From assembly GCA_963766365.1 (NCBI GenBank), contig CAVXZK010000009.1:1-64000 (forward strand): a DNA stretch of 64,000 nucleotides. The letters run 5' to 3'. The notes beneath the pieces were generated by a model. That model ran no database searches. It saw only the letters and a program-made list of their open reading frames with translations, and was not told the DNA's origin. This document shows, piece after piece, positions 1-7,773 of this stretch (positions within the stretch are counted from its first letter, which is position 1; each line of letters opens with the position of its first letter). The position numbers and the translations under genes are program-made. Source of the stretch: JALORV01 sp963766365 (GTDB lineage Bacteria > Pseudomonadota > Gammaproteobacteria > Burkholderiales > Burkholderiaceae_F).

Positions 1-292
1 GAGCCTTCTAAGCTGTTGATCTGCCTGGCATCCGAGCATGGCGTCAACGTTTTTGCCGTCACTTTTACCGTCAACCCGGCAGGCACCAGCATTGGCGCGG
101 GTTTCCGGGCGGTTCGGCCAAAGCTGACCTTTCGAGATCTATCGACATCTATCGATCCCCGGGAACATCGGCGACAGCATCGACGCGCGTCCATGTCGGT
201 CAAGGGCACGCCCAAGAAGGGCCGGCATCAAACGCCCTAGGCTATTGTCCCGGCTCACTTTTCCGCCAGCTTTTTACCGTCAGGGACACCCA
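1..292. other. left-edge region without a recognised gene
   Basis: No convincing gene. A plus-strand frame is open from the window edge to a stop at 238-240 and would give a basic, unfamiliar C-terminus; I do not recognise it. The stretch carries three near-copies of a short motif, T/C-TTTT-A/G-CCGTCA, at 50-61, 62-73 and 271-282. Clustered short repeats like these can be the remains of an insertion-sequence end, but no terminal inverted repeat or transposase is visible here. The TOTE-type gene on the minus strand ends just inside this stretch. Confidence 0.3.
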
Positions 293-2728
293 TCAAGTCC
301 CGGTCAGATGGGTCGCTTGAGGCATAGCCTGCAGAACGGGCGGCGGTTCGGCGATCCGGTAGCCCATCGCCCGGTAGCCGCGCAGGCGCTTGTCCCACAT
401 TCGCATCAAGGCCGGGTGGCCGGTGTCCACGAAGTCGATGATCCGCACGCTGGCCTTGCTGGCGTGCTCCCGATGCAACCGGCCAGCGTACTGCTGCAAC
501 GTTCCCTTCCATGAGACGGGCATCGCCAAGACCATAGTATCGAGGGGCGGATGGTCGAATCCTTCGCCGACGAGCTTGCCGGTGGCCAGCAGAATGCGCG
601 GCGCATCGGGTGGGAGCGCATGGAGTTCTGCAATGAGCATGGCGCGTTGCTTCCTGGACATCCGCCCGTGAAGAACGAACGGTGGCGCGGGCTCTGCCCC
701 CAACGCCACCTGGATGGCGTCGAGGTGCTCAGTGCGCTCGGTCAGGACCAGCACCTTGCGGCCCTGATCGAACGCTTTCCTAACTTCTGCAGCAATTGCT
801 GCCGTCCTCGATCGATCGTTGGCGAGGTGCCGAAACACATCCTGAATCCCCGACTCCGGCGGCAGGTCAATCCGAGCAAAGCATGATCGAGGCAGCACCT
901 CCAGGTCATGGGGGGCTTCGACGGGTCTCGCTGCCGTGTGCCGGATCGGTCCGCACTGCATGAAGATGATCGGCTGCTGCCCATCGCGGCGGATCGGCGT
1001 GGCGGTCAGGCCAAGCACGTACTTGGCCTTGCATCGCTTCAGGATGGCGTCGAACGACACGGCGCCGATGTGATGGCACTCGTCGACGACCACGTGGCCG
1101 TAGTTCTCGACGAGGGCATTGACCTCCCCTTGGCGGGATAGCGACTGCATAACCGCGATGTCGATCTTGCCGGTGCGCTTCGCCTTGCCGCCACCGATCG
1201 TTCCGACCACACTCCCGCCGAGGCCGAGAAAACTCTGCAATCGCTCCTGCCACTGCTTGAGTAGTTCGGTTCGATGCACCAGCACCAGGGTGTTCACGCC
1301 CCGGTGGGCGATCAGCGCGGCAGCGGTAACGGTCTTGCCGAATGCGGTCGGGGCACACAGCACGCCCACATCGTTACGCAGCATCGCGGCAACGGCGGCC
1401 TCCTGATCAATTCGAAGCGTCCCTACGAATCTCACATCAATCGGCTCGCCGGTGTTGCGCTCGTCCCTGAAATCGCAGTGGATTGCGTTTTCACGCAGCA
1501 AGTCTTGCGCGGCATCGAGGCAGCCGCGCGGCAGTGCAATGTGATGGGGATAGTTCTCGGCGCAGCCGATCACCCGCGGCTTGTCCCACACGGACAGCCG
1601 CATGGCCTGTGCCCGGTAGAACTCGGGGTTCTGAAACGCCGCGAGTCGGATCAGGCGGTTGGCCAGTGGCTGCGGAAGCTCCGCCTTCTCGAAGTAGACG
1701 AGGTTCGCCAATGTCAGGGTGAGCGACTTCGGCATCACACCAGGAATCTTCGCAAGCGATCGCGTGGCGCGCTTCCACGGCGTTGCAAGATCCTCATCGT
1801 CGATAAAGGTCACGTCTAGCGGATGCACGCCGCCGGTGGCCCGTACGATCGTCGGCTCGATATCGAACGGCGACATCGGCTCAATCGATGCCAGGAACTC
1901 CCACTGGTCCGGGTGCGGTCGCAGATCGGAGTCGCCAAACACAGCGCAGCCGTTCTCCCGAGCCTTCTTCTGCAGCGGCAAGGCGATCAGATTGCCGAAG
2001 CCACCGTTGGGCATGGTGTCCTGATTGGGAAACATTCGGTCGTAGGACGTGAGCTCCAGTTGCCGCGTGCGCGCGCAGGTGTGACTGATGATGGCGGCGC
2101 CCAACCGCCGGGCGTCCCGGGCCGATACGCGATTTGCGAAGAAGATCCAGGCGTGCGCCCCGTTTCCAGAGCGGGAAGTCTCGATCGCAATCGGGACGCC
2201 GAGATCGGTGCACGAACCGGCGAAGGCTCGAACATCCTCTCTCCACTCGGCATCGTCGAAGTCGATCGCGAGGAAGTAGCAACTGTCGTCCTCAAGCAGC
2301 GGGTAGACACCGATCGTGTGGTCACCGGCCAGGTGGGCGTAGATGGCAGCGTCCGAAAGCGGGATCAACGAGCGATTCCCACAGGCTCCGCACTTGATTC
2401 GCGGCTTCTCGCACACTCCGGCACGCCATTCGTTCGCACATGCAGGTGCGTAACCCGACTTGCCGGTCGTCTTGCTCTCCCAACGCACGGGGTAGACATC
2501 CGTGCGACCCCGAAACCGCCGGCGAAAGAGTGCCACTTTCGCCTCGGTGGAGAGTCGCGACGACTCGGTTTGCGGAGGAGAAGTTGTCGGTTCCGGCGCG
2601 AGACGCCACTCGATGCCGTTTGCCTCAAGGAGCGCGATCAGTCGCTCGTTCTCCGCCTGCAGCACGGCCAAGGATTCGGGCTCCGACGTCAATCGCTGGC
2701 TCGGCGGTGATCTCTCCGAAGCCGTCAT
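293..2728 (-). CDS. TOTE-type archaeo-eukaryotic primase / SF2 helicase fusion
   Basis: 811 aa. A Leu-rich, probably coiled N-terminus (about 15-40) precedes a four-cysteine zinc-ribbon-like cluster (C97, C106, C113, C116). A primase-like palm follows, with the metal-binding pair D156/D158 in AIDFDD and the SGNGAHAW motif (H192); both are typical of the AEP domain described for TOTE conflict systems. An SF2 helicase fills about 435-780: Walker A APTAFGKT (459-466), DECH box (549-552), TATP (575-578) and motif VI QYAGRLHRE (746-754). Family knowledge suggests primer synthesis or nucleic-acid remodelling during conflict with invading DNA; the substrate here is unknown. The ATG overlaps the stop of the AbiEii gene by 4 nt, so it is the last gene of the abiE operon. 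The frame is open much further upstream, but that part merely shadows abiEii. No nuclease domain is visible. Confidence 0.85.
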   Translation of the reverse strand: MTASERSPPSQRLTSEPESLAVLQAENERLIALLEANGIEWRLAPEPTTSPPQTESSRLSTEAKVALFRRRFRGRTDVYPVRWESKTTGKSGYAPACANEWRAGVCEKPRIKCGACGNRSLIPLSDAAIYAHLAGDHTIGVYPLLEDDSCYFLAIDFDDAEWREDVRAFAGSCTDLGVPIAIETSRSGNGAHAWIFFANRVSARDARRLGAAIISHTCARTRQLELTSYDRMFPNQDTMPNGGFGNLIALPLQKKARENGCAVFGDSDLRPHPDQWEFLASIEPMSPFDIEPTIVRATGGVHPLDVTFIDDEDLATPWKRATRSLAKIPGVMPKSLTLTLANLVYFEKAELPQPLANRLIRLAAFQNPEFYRAQAMRLSVWDKPRVIGCAENYPHHIALPRGCLDAAQDLLRENAIHCDFRDERNTGEPIDVRFVGTLRIDQEAAVAAMLRNDVGVLCAPTAFGKTVTAAALIAHRGVNTLVLVHRTELLKQWQERLQSFLGLGGSVVGTIGGGKAKRTGKIDIAVMQSLSRQGEVNALVENYGHVVVDECHHIGAVSFDAILKRCKAKYVLGLTATPIRRDGQQPIIFMQCGPIRHTAARPVEAPHDLEVLPRSCFARIDLPPESGIQDVFRHLANDRSRTAAIAAEVRKAFDQGRKVLVLTERTEHLDAIQVALGAEPAPPFVLHGRMSRKQRAMLIAELHALPPDAPRILLATGKLVGEGFDHPPLDTMVLAMPVSWKGTLQQYAGRLHREHASKASVRIIDFVDTGHPALMRMWDKRLRGYRAMGYRIAEPPPVLQAMPQATHLTGT

Positions 2729-3615
2729 TGCGGGTGTTTCCGATCTCGGGGCATCAGCAGCGCCGGATACCGCCTTGCACGCAATTCCTCGATGACCGCA
2801 GCGGAGAGCTTCCATCTGTCTCCGCCGATTCGCGCGATCAGCTCGGTCCAAACGCGCTCGAACGCTTGGATCGCATCCGCATCGCTCCAGCGCACGCTGA
2901 CCGGCAACATCGGCGCGACGTCTTCGGTCAGGCTTCGCGTCAATTTCTCCAGCATGCGCTGCTCGGCCATCGCACGCGTGATCGACTTGCCCTCCAGGGC
3001 AGTGTAGTGGTCGAAGCAGGCGATGACTTGCTCCGGATCCAGCGGCAGCTGTTCGAGTCCCTGGTGCAGATCGAACAGGTCGCGGTTCCTGCGCCGCTGC
3101 AGCAGTGCGCGCAGCTTCGTGCCGAACAGTTCCTCGGGCTCGAAGGAGGCGATCTGCGCCGTTCCGCGGTACCAGTCGCTTTCCACGGCGAACGGATAGC
3201 GTCGAACACCAAGCAAGCTCGCGTGCTCCCGAGTATTGATCTCGACCTTCAGCTTGAGCGTCGCCGGCGCATCGATCTCGGGCGTGAACTTGAACACCAG
3301 GTGCATCGAGTGCCCGGCCTGCTCCCGGCTGCATTTCCCGAGCCACGACAGCGCCGCGCGAATCGCGTCGACCGTGCCACCGATGGGCTCGGAATGCGTC
3401 TGGACGAGATCGATATCCTCCGAGTAGCGCAGCGGTTGCTTGAAGAGCAGCTTGTGGATCGCCGTACCACCGCGGAATGCGATCTTCCCCGCCAACGCCG
3501 GCGCAGTGAACAGGTCGCACAGGGCGCGACAGATGATCAGGTCCTGCTCGACCTGCCGCAGGTCCGGCCAAGGCGCTTTCGTACTCCACGCTTGCAGAAA
3601 GGCGGCGGGAATCAC
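2725..3615 (-). CDS. abiEii: AbiEii-type nucleotidyltransferase toxin
   Basis: 296 aa. The nucleotidyltransferase signature is clear: FRGGTAIHKLL (48-57) followed by the acidic pair in YSEDIDLV (D67, D69), a conserved Lys in the LFGTKLRALL segment (K167), and RDLFDL at 178-183, all characteristic of AbiEii/AbiGii toxins. Characterised members act as NTP transferases that modify tRNA or otherwise stop growth; phage abortive infection is the best-known role. It lies between the putative antitoxin and the TOTE-type helicase with 4-nt ATGA overlaps on both sides, implying a single mRNA and translational coupling. The catalytic residues are intact, so an active toxin is expected. The target is inferred only from the family. 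Confidence 0.88.
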   Translation of the reverse strand: MIPAAFLQAWSTKAPWPDLRQVEQDLIICRALCDLFTAPALAGKIAFRGGTAIHKLLFKQPLRYSEDIDLVQTHSEPIGGTVDAIRAALSWLGKCSREQAGHSMHLVFKFTPEIDAPATLKLKVEINTREHASLLGVRRYPFAVESDWYRGTAQIASFEPEELFGTKLRALLQRRRNRDLFDLHQGLEQLPLDPEQVIACFDHYTALEGKSITRAMAEQRMLEKLTRSLTEDVAPMLPVSVRWSDADAIQAFERVWTELIARIGGDRWKLSAAVIEELRARRYPALLMPRDRKHPQ

Positions 3616-4430
3616 TCCGCGATCTCCACCGCTTCATTGATCAGTAGCTTCCACTTTGGATTTCGCTCGCCAGGCTGCGCCAAAGCCTTCACGAGCGGCC
3701 TGACGGCCGGATCGAGCGGCAGTGCCGTCCTGGCACGTTTCACGAACCCTTGCAGCGCGTCGGCCTGGCGCGCGTGTCCCGTCAGATCAAGCAGGTAGCC
3801 AAGCCGGCGGACCGCCGAATTCTCGTAGGCGCCGGCCGCTTTCTGCAGCAGGCGCGGGCTGGCCTTGGCGCCGATATCCTTGACGATCTGTGCGACGCCG
3901 TTGATGCCAGCCGCCTTGTGAAAGTAGCGCATGCAATCGAGCAGCGTCAGCTCGACGCCAGCCACCGTGGCGAAGCCGGCGTCGCTCTTCATCTGGTCGA
4001 CCAACGACTCCTGATTGACCTGCCTGAATGCGTCCGGACCCTGGTATAGGAACTGCAGGCGATGGCGACCCAGATCGAAGTCCCGCAACTGCCTCGGGAC
4101 GACAACCTGGAACACCATGCTGGCTTGGTGCGAGGCGCCGTGGAACGCCGCCGCACGCAGCAGCGAAACTCGGTAGTCGATCCCCTGATGCTTCATCAGC
4201 GGGTCGATCCATTTCACGGGGTCCGGCGCGCCGGCGACCTGATCTTCTGGGCGCAGGATGAGATAGAAGCCGTGCCTGGGATTCGCCAGGCGGCGCTTGT
4301 TGATCCCGCGCGTGATCGCCGCCGCCAGTGCCGACGGCTTCAGGCCAAGCGCAGTGGCTACCTCATCCCGGGAGAAGTAGGCTCGTCCGCGGGCAAGCAG
4401 ATCGTCGAGGAAGGATTCAAGGGAAGCCAT
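3612..4430 (-). CDS. abiEi: AbiEi-type antitoxin / transcriptional repressor
   Basis: 272 aa. The N-terminal 15-60 residues look like a winged helix-turn-helix (RDEVATALGLKPSALAAAITR, then a GFYLI wing), followed by the AbiEi C-terminal antitoxin region (RAAAFHGASHQ, TLLDCMRY). AbiEi proteins neutralise AbiEii and repress their own operon by binding inverted repeats in the promoter; a perfect inverted repeat lies 8 nt upstream of this start. The gene leads the operon and its stop overlaps the abiEii ATG by 4 nt. The ATG at 4428-4430 has no Shine-Dalgarno sequence and lies only 5 nt from a putative -10 box, suggesting leaderless translation. The alternative name 'type IV toxin-antitoxin AbiEi family antitoxin' means the same. 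Confidence 0.88.
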   Translation of the reverse strand: MASLESFLDDLLARGRAYFSRDEVATALGLKPSALAAAITRGINKRRLANPRHGFYLILRPEDQVAGAPDPVKWIDPLMKHQGIDYRVSLLRAAAFHGASHQASMVFQVVVPRQLRDFDLGRHRLQFLYQGPDAFRQVNQESLVDQMKSDAGFATVAGVELTLLDCMRYFHKAAGINGVAQIVKDIGAKASPRLLQKAAGAYENSAVRRLGYLLDLTGHARQADALQGFVKRARTALPLDPAVRPLVKALAQPGERNPKWKLLINEAVEIAE

Positions 4431-4435
4431 GCCAA

Positions 4436-4464
4436 AACATACGCAAAACTAGACGAAATATCAA
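4436..4464 (-). promoter_or_regulatory. sigma-70-like promoter of the abiE operon, predicted leaderless transcript
   Basis: On the minus strand TTGATA (4459-4464) and TATGTT (4436-4441) are separated by exactly 17 nt. Transcription starting 6-7 nt after the -10 would begin at the abiEi ATG itself. The -10 overlaps the left arm of the inverted repeat and the -35 lies between the two arms, the expected arrangement for autorepression. Read by eye; no start-site data. Confidence 0.6.
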
Positions 4465-4478
4465 GAGTTTTGCGTATG
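4438..4478. promoter_or_regulatory. perfect inverted repeat, likely AbiEi operator
   Basis: CATACGCAAAACT (4438-4450) and its exact reverse complement (4466-4478) form 13-bp arms around a 15-nt AT-rich spacer. Experimentally studied AbiEi antitoxins bind paired inverted repeats in their own promoter and repress cooperatively; the promoter elements lie inside this repeat. On the minus strand the second arm is followed by TTTT, so the RNA hairpin could also weakly terminate guaA transcripts. The operator role is inferred from position and family. Confidence 0.7.
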
Positions 4479-4485
4479 ATTTGGG

Positions 4486-6051
4486 TTACTCCCACTCGAT
4501 CGTCGCCGGCGGCTTGCCGCTGATGTCGTAGACGACGCGGTTGATGCCGCGGACTTCGTTGATGATGCGATTGGAGACGCGGCCGAGCAGTTCGTGCGGC
4601 AGGTGCGCCCAATGCGCCGTCATGAAGTCCGTGGTCTGTACGGCGCGCAGCGACACGACCCACTCGTAGGTGCGGCCGTCACCCATCACGCCCACGCTCT
4701 TCACGGGCAGGAAGACGGCGAATGCCTGGCTAGTGCGATCGTACCAACCGGACGCGCGCAACTCCTCGATGAAGATCGCATCGGCCCGGCGCAGCAGATC
4801 GGCATAGTCCCTCTTCACTTCGCCGAGGATCCGCACTCCCAGTCCGGGACCCGGGAACGGATGCCGGAAGATCATCTCGCGCGGCAATTCGAGCGCGAGC
4901 CCCAGGTTGCGCACCTCGTCCTTGAAGAGATCGCGCAGCGGCTCGAGCAGCTTCAGGTGCAGCGTCTCCGGCAGGCCCCCGACGTTGTGATGGCTCTTGA
5001 TCGTCGTCGCCTTCTTGCTCTTGGCTCCCGCGGACTCGATGACGTCCGGGTAGATCGTGCCCTGCGCCAGCCATTTCGCGTTCGGCAGCTTCGCCGCCTC
5101 TTCCTGGAACACGTGCACGAACTCGCGGCCGATGATTCTGCGCTTGTCTTCCGGATCGGCCACGCCTTTCAGCGCACCCATGAAGCGCGCCGTCGCGTCG
5201 ACCGCGATCAGCTTCATGCCCATGTGCCTCTGGAAGGTGTCGATCACCTGCTGGCCCTCGTTCAGGCGCAGCAGCCCGGTATCGACGAACACGCAGGTAA
5301 GCTGCTTGCCGATCGCGCGATGAATCAGCGCCGCGGCGACTGATGAATCGACGCCGCCCGAGAGACCGAGGATCACTTCCTCTGAACCGACATCGGCTCG
5401 GATCCTCTCGACTGCCTCGGCAACGTGGTCGCCCATGATCCAGTCGGCGCGGCACTTGCAGATGTCGAGCACGAAGCGACGCAGGATCGCCTCGCCCTGC
5501 AGCGTGTGCGTGACTTCAGGGTGGAACTGCACACCGTAGAAGTGGCGCGCTTCGTCAGCCATGCCGGCAATCGGGCACGACTCGGTCGACGCCATCAGCT
5601 TGAAGCCCGAGGGCATCTCCACAACCTTGTCGCCATGGCTCATCCAGACGTTCAGCAGGCCATGGCCCTCGGGGCTGCGGTGGTCCTCGATGCCCTCGAG
5701 CAGGCGCGTGTGGCCACGCGCCCGCACCTCGGCGTGGCCAAACTCCCGAGTATGTCCACCCTCGACCCTGCCGCCAAGCTGCTGCGCCATCGTCTGCATG
5801 CCGTAGCAGATGCCCAGCACCGGCACGCCCAGGTCAAATACCGCTGCAGGGGCCCGGTCGGTCGAATCCTCGTACGCCGACATATGACTTCCCGAAAGCA
5901 CGATGCCCTTCGGATTGAAGGTCCGTACGAAAGCGTCGCTCACGTCGGCCGGATGGATTTCGCAATAGACGCTGGCTTCGCGGATGCGACGAGCGATCAG
6001 CTGCGTCACCTGGGAGCCGAAGTCGAGGATCAGGATCTTGTCGTGGTTCAT
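4486..6051 (-). CDS. guaA: GMP synthase (glutamine-hydrolysing)
   Basis: 521 aa, full family length. It converts XMP to GMP with ATP and glutamine, the last step of guanine nucleotide synthesis. The N-terminal class I amidotransferase has the nucleophile C82 in LGICYGMQ and the FHPE motif (H177, E179). The ATP pyrophosphatase domain has the P-loop LSGGVDSS (230-237), and the C-terminal dimerisation domain ends in ATIEWE. It follows guaB on the same strand, but a strong hairpin/T-tract lies between them, so guaA expression may depend on readthrough or its own promoter. Only 7 nt separate its stop from the AbiE operator; the 3' end of guaA is a known integration site for genomic islands. Confidence 0.97.
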   Translation of the reverse strand: MNHDKILILDFGSQVTQLIARRIREASVYCEIHPADVSDAFVRTFNPKGIVLSGSHMSAYEDSTDRAPAAVFDLGVPVLGICYGMQTMAQQLGGRVEGGHTREFGHAEVRARGHTRLLEGIEDHRSPEGHGLLNVWMSHGDKVVEMPSGFKLMASTESCPIAGMADEARHFYGVQFHPEVTHTLQGEAILRRFVLDICKCRADWIMGDHVAEAVERIRADVGSEEVILGLSGGVDSSVAAALIHRAIGKQLTCVFVDTGLLRLNEGQQVIDTFQRHMGMKLIAVDATARFMGALKGVADPEDKRRIIGREFVHVFQEEAAKLPNAKWLAQGTIYPDVIESAGAKSKKATTIKSHHNVGGLPETLHLKLLEPLRDLFKDEVRNLGLALELPREMIFRHPFPGPGLGVRILGEVKRDYADLLRRADAIFIEELRASGWYDRTSQAFAVFLPVKSVGVMGDGRTYEWVVSLRAVQTTDFMTAHWAHLPHELLGRVSNRIINEVRGINRVVYDISGKPPATIEWE

Positions 6052-6084
6052 CGGGTTCCGGACCGGCTCGGTCGCCGGCTACTG

Positions 6085-6121
6085 AAAAAAACAAGGCCCG
6101 CCGCACGGAGGCAGACGGGCC
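6085..6121 (-). terminator. rho-independent terminator between guaB and guaA
   Basis: On the minus strand GGCCCG, a GC-rich interior and CGGGCC form a hairpin followed by TTGTTTTTTT. It begins about 28 nt after the guaB stop and ends before the guaA start, so it would end most guaB transcripts or act as an attenuator between two genes of one pathway. Confidence 0.75.
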
Positions 6122-6148
6122 GGAGTGTGATCGTCACGGCGCGAACCC

Positions 6149-7612
6149 TTAGGTCTCCATCCGGTAGTTCGGTGCCTCTTTGGTGATGCGGACATCGTGC
6201 ACATGCGACTCGCGCATGCCGGCCGACGTGATCTCGACAAACTCCGCCTTGGTGCGCATCTCATCGATCGACCCGCAACCGCAATAGCCCATGCTGGAGC
6301 GCAGTCCACCGGTCAGCTGGAAAATGATCGCCAGCACGCTGCCCTTGTACGGCACCATGCCCTCGATGCCCTCGGGCACGAACTTGTCGACGTTGGCATC
6401 GTTGTCCTGGAAGTAGCGCTCCGCCGAACCTTCGGTCATCGCGCCGAGGCTGCCCATGCCACGGTAGCTCTTGTACGAACGGCCCTGATAGAGGATCACC
6501 TCGCCCGGCGCTTCCTCGGTACCGGCGAACATGCCGCCCATCATGACCGTATAGGCACCGGCCGCCAGCGCCTTCGAGACGTCACCGGAAAAACGAATGC
6601 CGCCGTCAGCGATCAAGGGCACGTCCGCACCCGCAAGCGCCGCCGCCACATTGGACACGGCGGTGATCTGCGGCACGCCAACACCGGCGACGATGCGGGT
6701 CGTGCAGATCGAGCCGGGGCCTATGCCGACCTTGACCGCATCGGCTCCAGCGTCGACCAGTGCCTTGGCCGCGGCCTCCGTGGCGACATTGCCGCCGACA
6801 ACATCGACCTGGGGGAAGTTCTTCTTAACCCAGCGCACGCGGTCCAGAACGCCCTGGTGATGGCCGTGCGCGGTGTCGACGATCAGCACGTCGACTCCGG
6901 CCTTGACCATCAACTCGGCACGCTCTTCGGAATCCGGGCCGGTGCTGATCGCGCCGCCGACTCGCAGCTTGCCCAGTCCGTCCTTGGCCGCGTTGGGGTG
7001 CTCGGTTGCCTTGGTGATGTCCTTCACCGTCACCAGGCCGCGCAGTTCGTCGTTACCGTTGATCACCAGCACGCGCTCGAGCCGGTGCGTGTGCATCAGC
7101 GCCTTCGCTTCTTCGAGGCTCGCACCTTCGCGCACGGTCACGAGGCGCGACCGCGGCGTCATGATCTCGCGGATCGGCGCATCCAGGCGGGTTTCGAAAC
7201 GCAGATCGCGGTTGGTGACGATGCCCACGATCTTCTTGCCATCGACCACCGGCAGCCCCGAGATCTTGTGGGCACGCTGCAGTTCAATCGCATCGCGCAC
7301 CGTCATGTCCCGCGTCAGTGTGATCGGGTCGCGCAGCACGCCAGCTTCGTGGCGCTTGACCTTCTGCACCTCGGCGGCCTGCTCCTTCGGCGAGAAGTTC
7401 TTGTGGATGATCCCGATACCGCCTTCCTGCGCCAGCGCAATGGCCAGACGGGCCTCGGTCACCGTGTCCATGGCGGCGGCGACCAGGGGAATGTTCAGGG
7501 GGATGTTGCGGGAGAGCTGGGTCGTGAGCTGGACGTCGCGGGGGAGGACCGCCGAGTAGGCGGGGACGAGCAGCACGTCATCGAAGGTCAGCGCCTTCTG
7601 AACCAACCGCAT
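6149..7612 (-). CDS. guaB: IMP dehydrogenase
   Basis: 487 aa, essentially the E. coli length. It oxidises IMP to XMP with NAD+, the committed step to guanine nucleotides. The (beta/alpha)8 barrel is interrupted by a CBS pair (about 95-205, including DLRFE and VTVKDITK). The catalytic loop GPGSICTTR carries the active-site cysteine, and the flap SLGAMTEGSAERYF and C-terminal GLRSSMGY are present. The frame is open further upstream, but the ATG at 7610-7612 is preceded by GAGG at 6-nt spacing and gives the family N-terminus MRLVQKALTFDDVL. It is first in the guaB-guaA pair, with a TATACT -10 box about 25 nt upstream. Confidence 0.97.
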   Translation of the reverse strand: MRLVQKALTFDDVLLVPAYSAVLPRDVQLTTQLSRNIPLNIPLVAAAMDTVTEARLAIALAQEGGIGIIHKNFSPKEQAAEVQKVKRHEAGVLRDPITLTRDMTVRDAIELQRAHKISGLPVVDGKKIVGIVTNRDLRFETRLDAPIREIMTPRSRLVTVREGASLEEAKALMHTHRLERVLVINGNDELRGLVTVKDITKATEHPNAAKDGLGKLRVGGAISTGPDSEERAELMVKAGVDVLIVDTAHGHHQGVLDRVRWVKKNFPQVDVVGGNVATEAAAKALVDAGADAVKVGIGPGSICTTRIVAGVGVPQITAVSNVAAALAGADVPLIADGGIRFSGDVSKALAAGAYTVMMGGMFAGTEEAPGEVILYQGRSYKSYRGMGSLGAMTEGSAERYFQDNDANVDKFVPEGIEGMVPYKGSVLAIIFQLTGGLRSSMGYCGCGSIDEMRTKAEFVEITSAGMRESHVHDVRITKEAPNYRMET

Positions 7613-7637
7613 AGGTGTCCTCATGACGCAAAAGCGG

Positions 7638-7643
7638 AGTATA
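7638..7643 (-). promoter_or_regulatory. guaB: putative -10 box of guaB
   Basis: TATACT on the minus strand, 25 nt upstream of the chosen guaB start. No good -35 hexamer is visible at 16-18 nt, so an activator or a weak -35 is implied. Between guaB and the next gene lies a short inverted repeat GGGTGA-GT-TCACCC (7700-7713) of unknown purpose. Confidence 0.4.
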
Positions 7644-7773
7644 CCGGGCGCGGTTTTTGGCCGATTCATCGCGCCATGCGAGGCTTAGCGCGCAAATGGG
7701 GGTGAGTTCACCCGCCATTCAACTTGCTTCGCCCGACCCAAGCAATGGAAAATCCTTCGCTACAGGAGACACC

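Noticed and set aside
2729..3637. N-terminal extension of the TOTE-type protein to 1114 aa
   Set aside because: The extra 303 residues are a shadow of abiEii in another frame; the ATG at 2728 gives the 4-nt overlap and the family-like N-terminus.
2440..3798. 452-aa plus-strand open frame over the abiE operon
   Set aside because: Antisense to abiEii and the TOTE-type gene, no motif, Arg/Pro-rich.
6197..7705. 502-aa plus-strand open frame
   Set aside because: Antisense shadow of guaB; His/Arg-rich composition and no recognisable motif.
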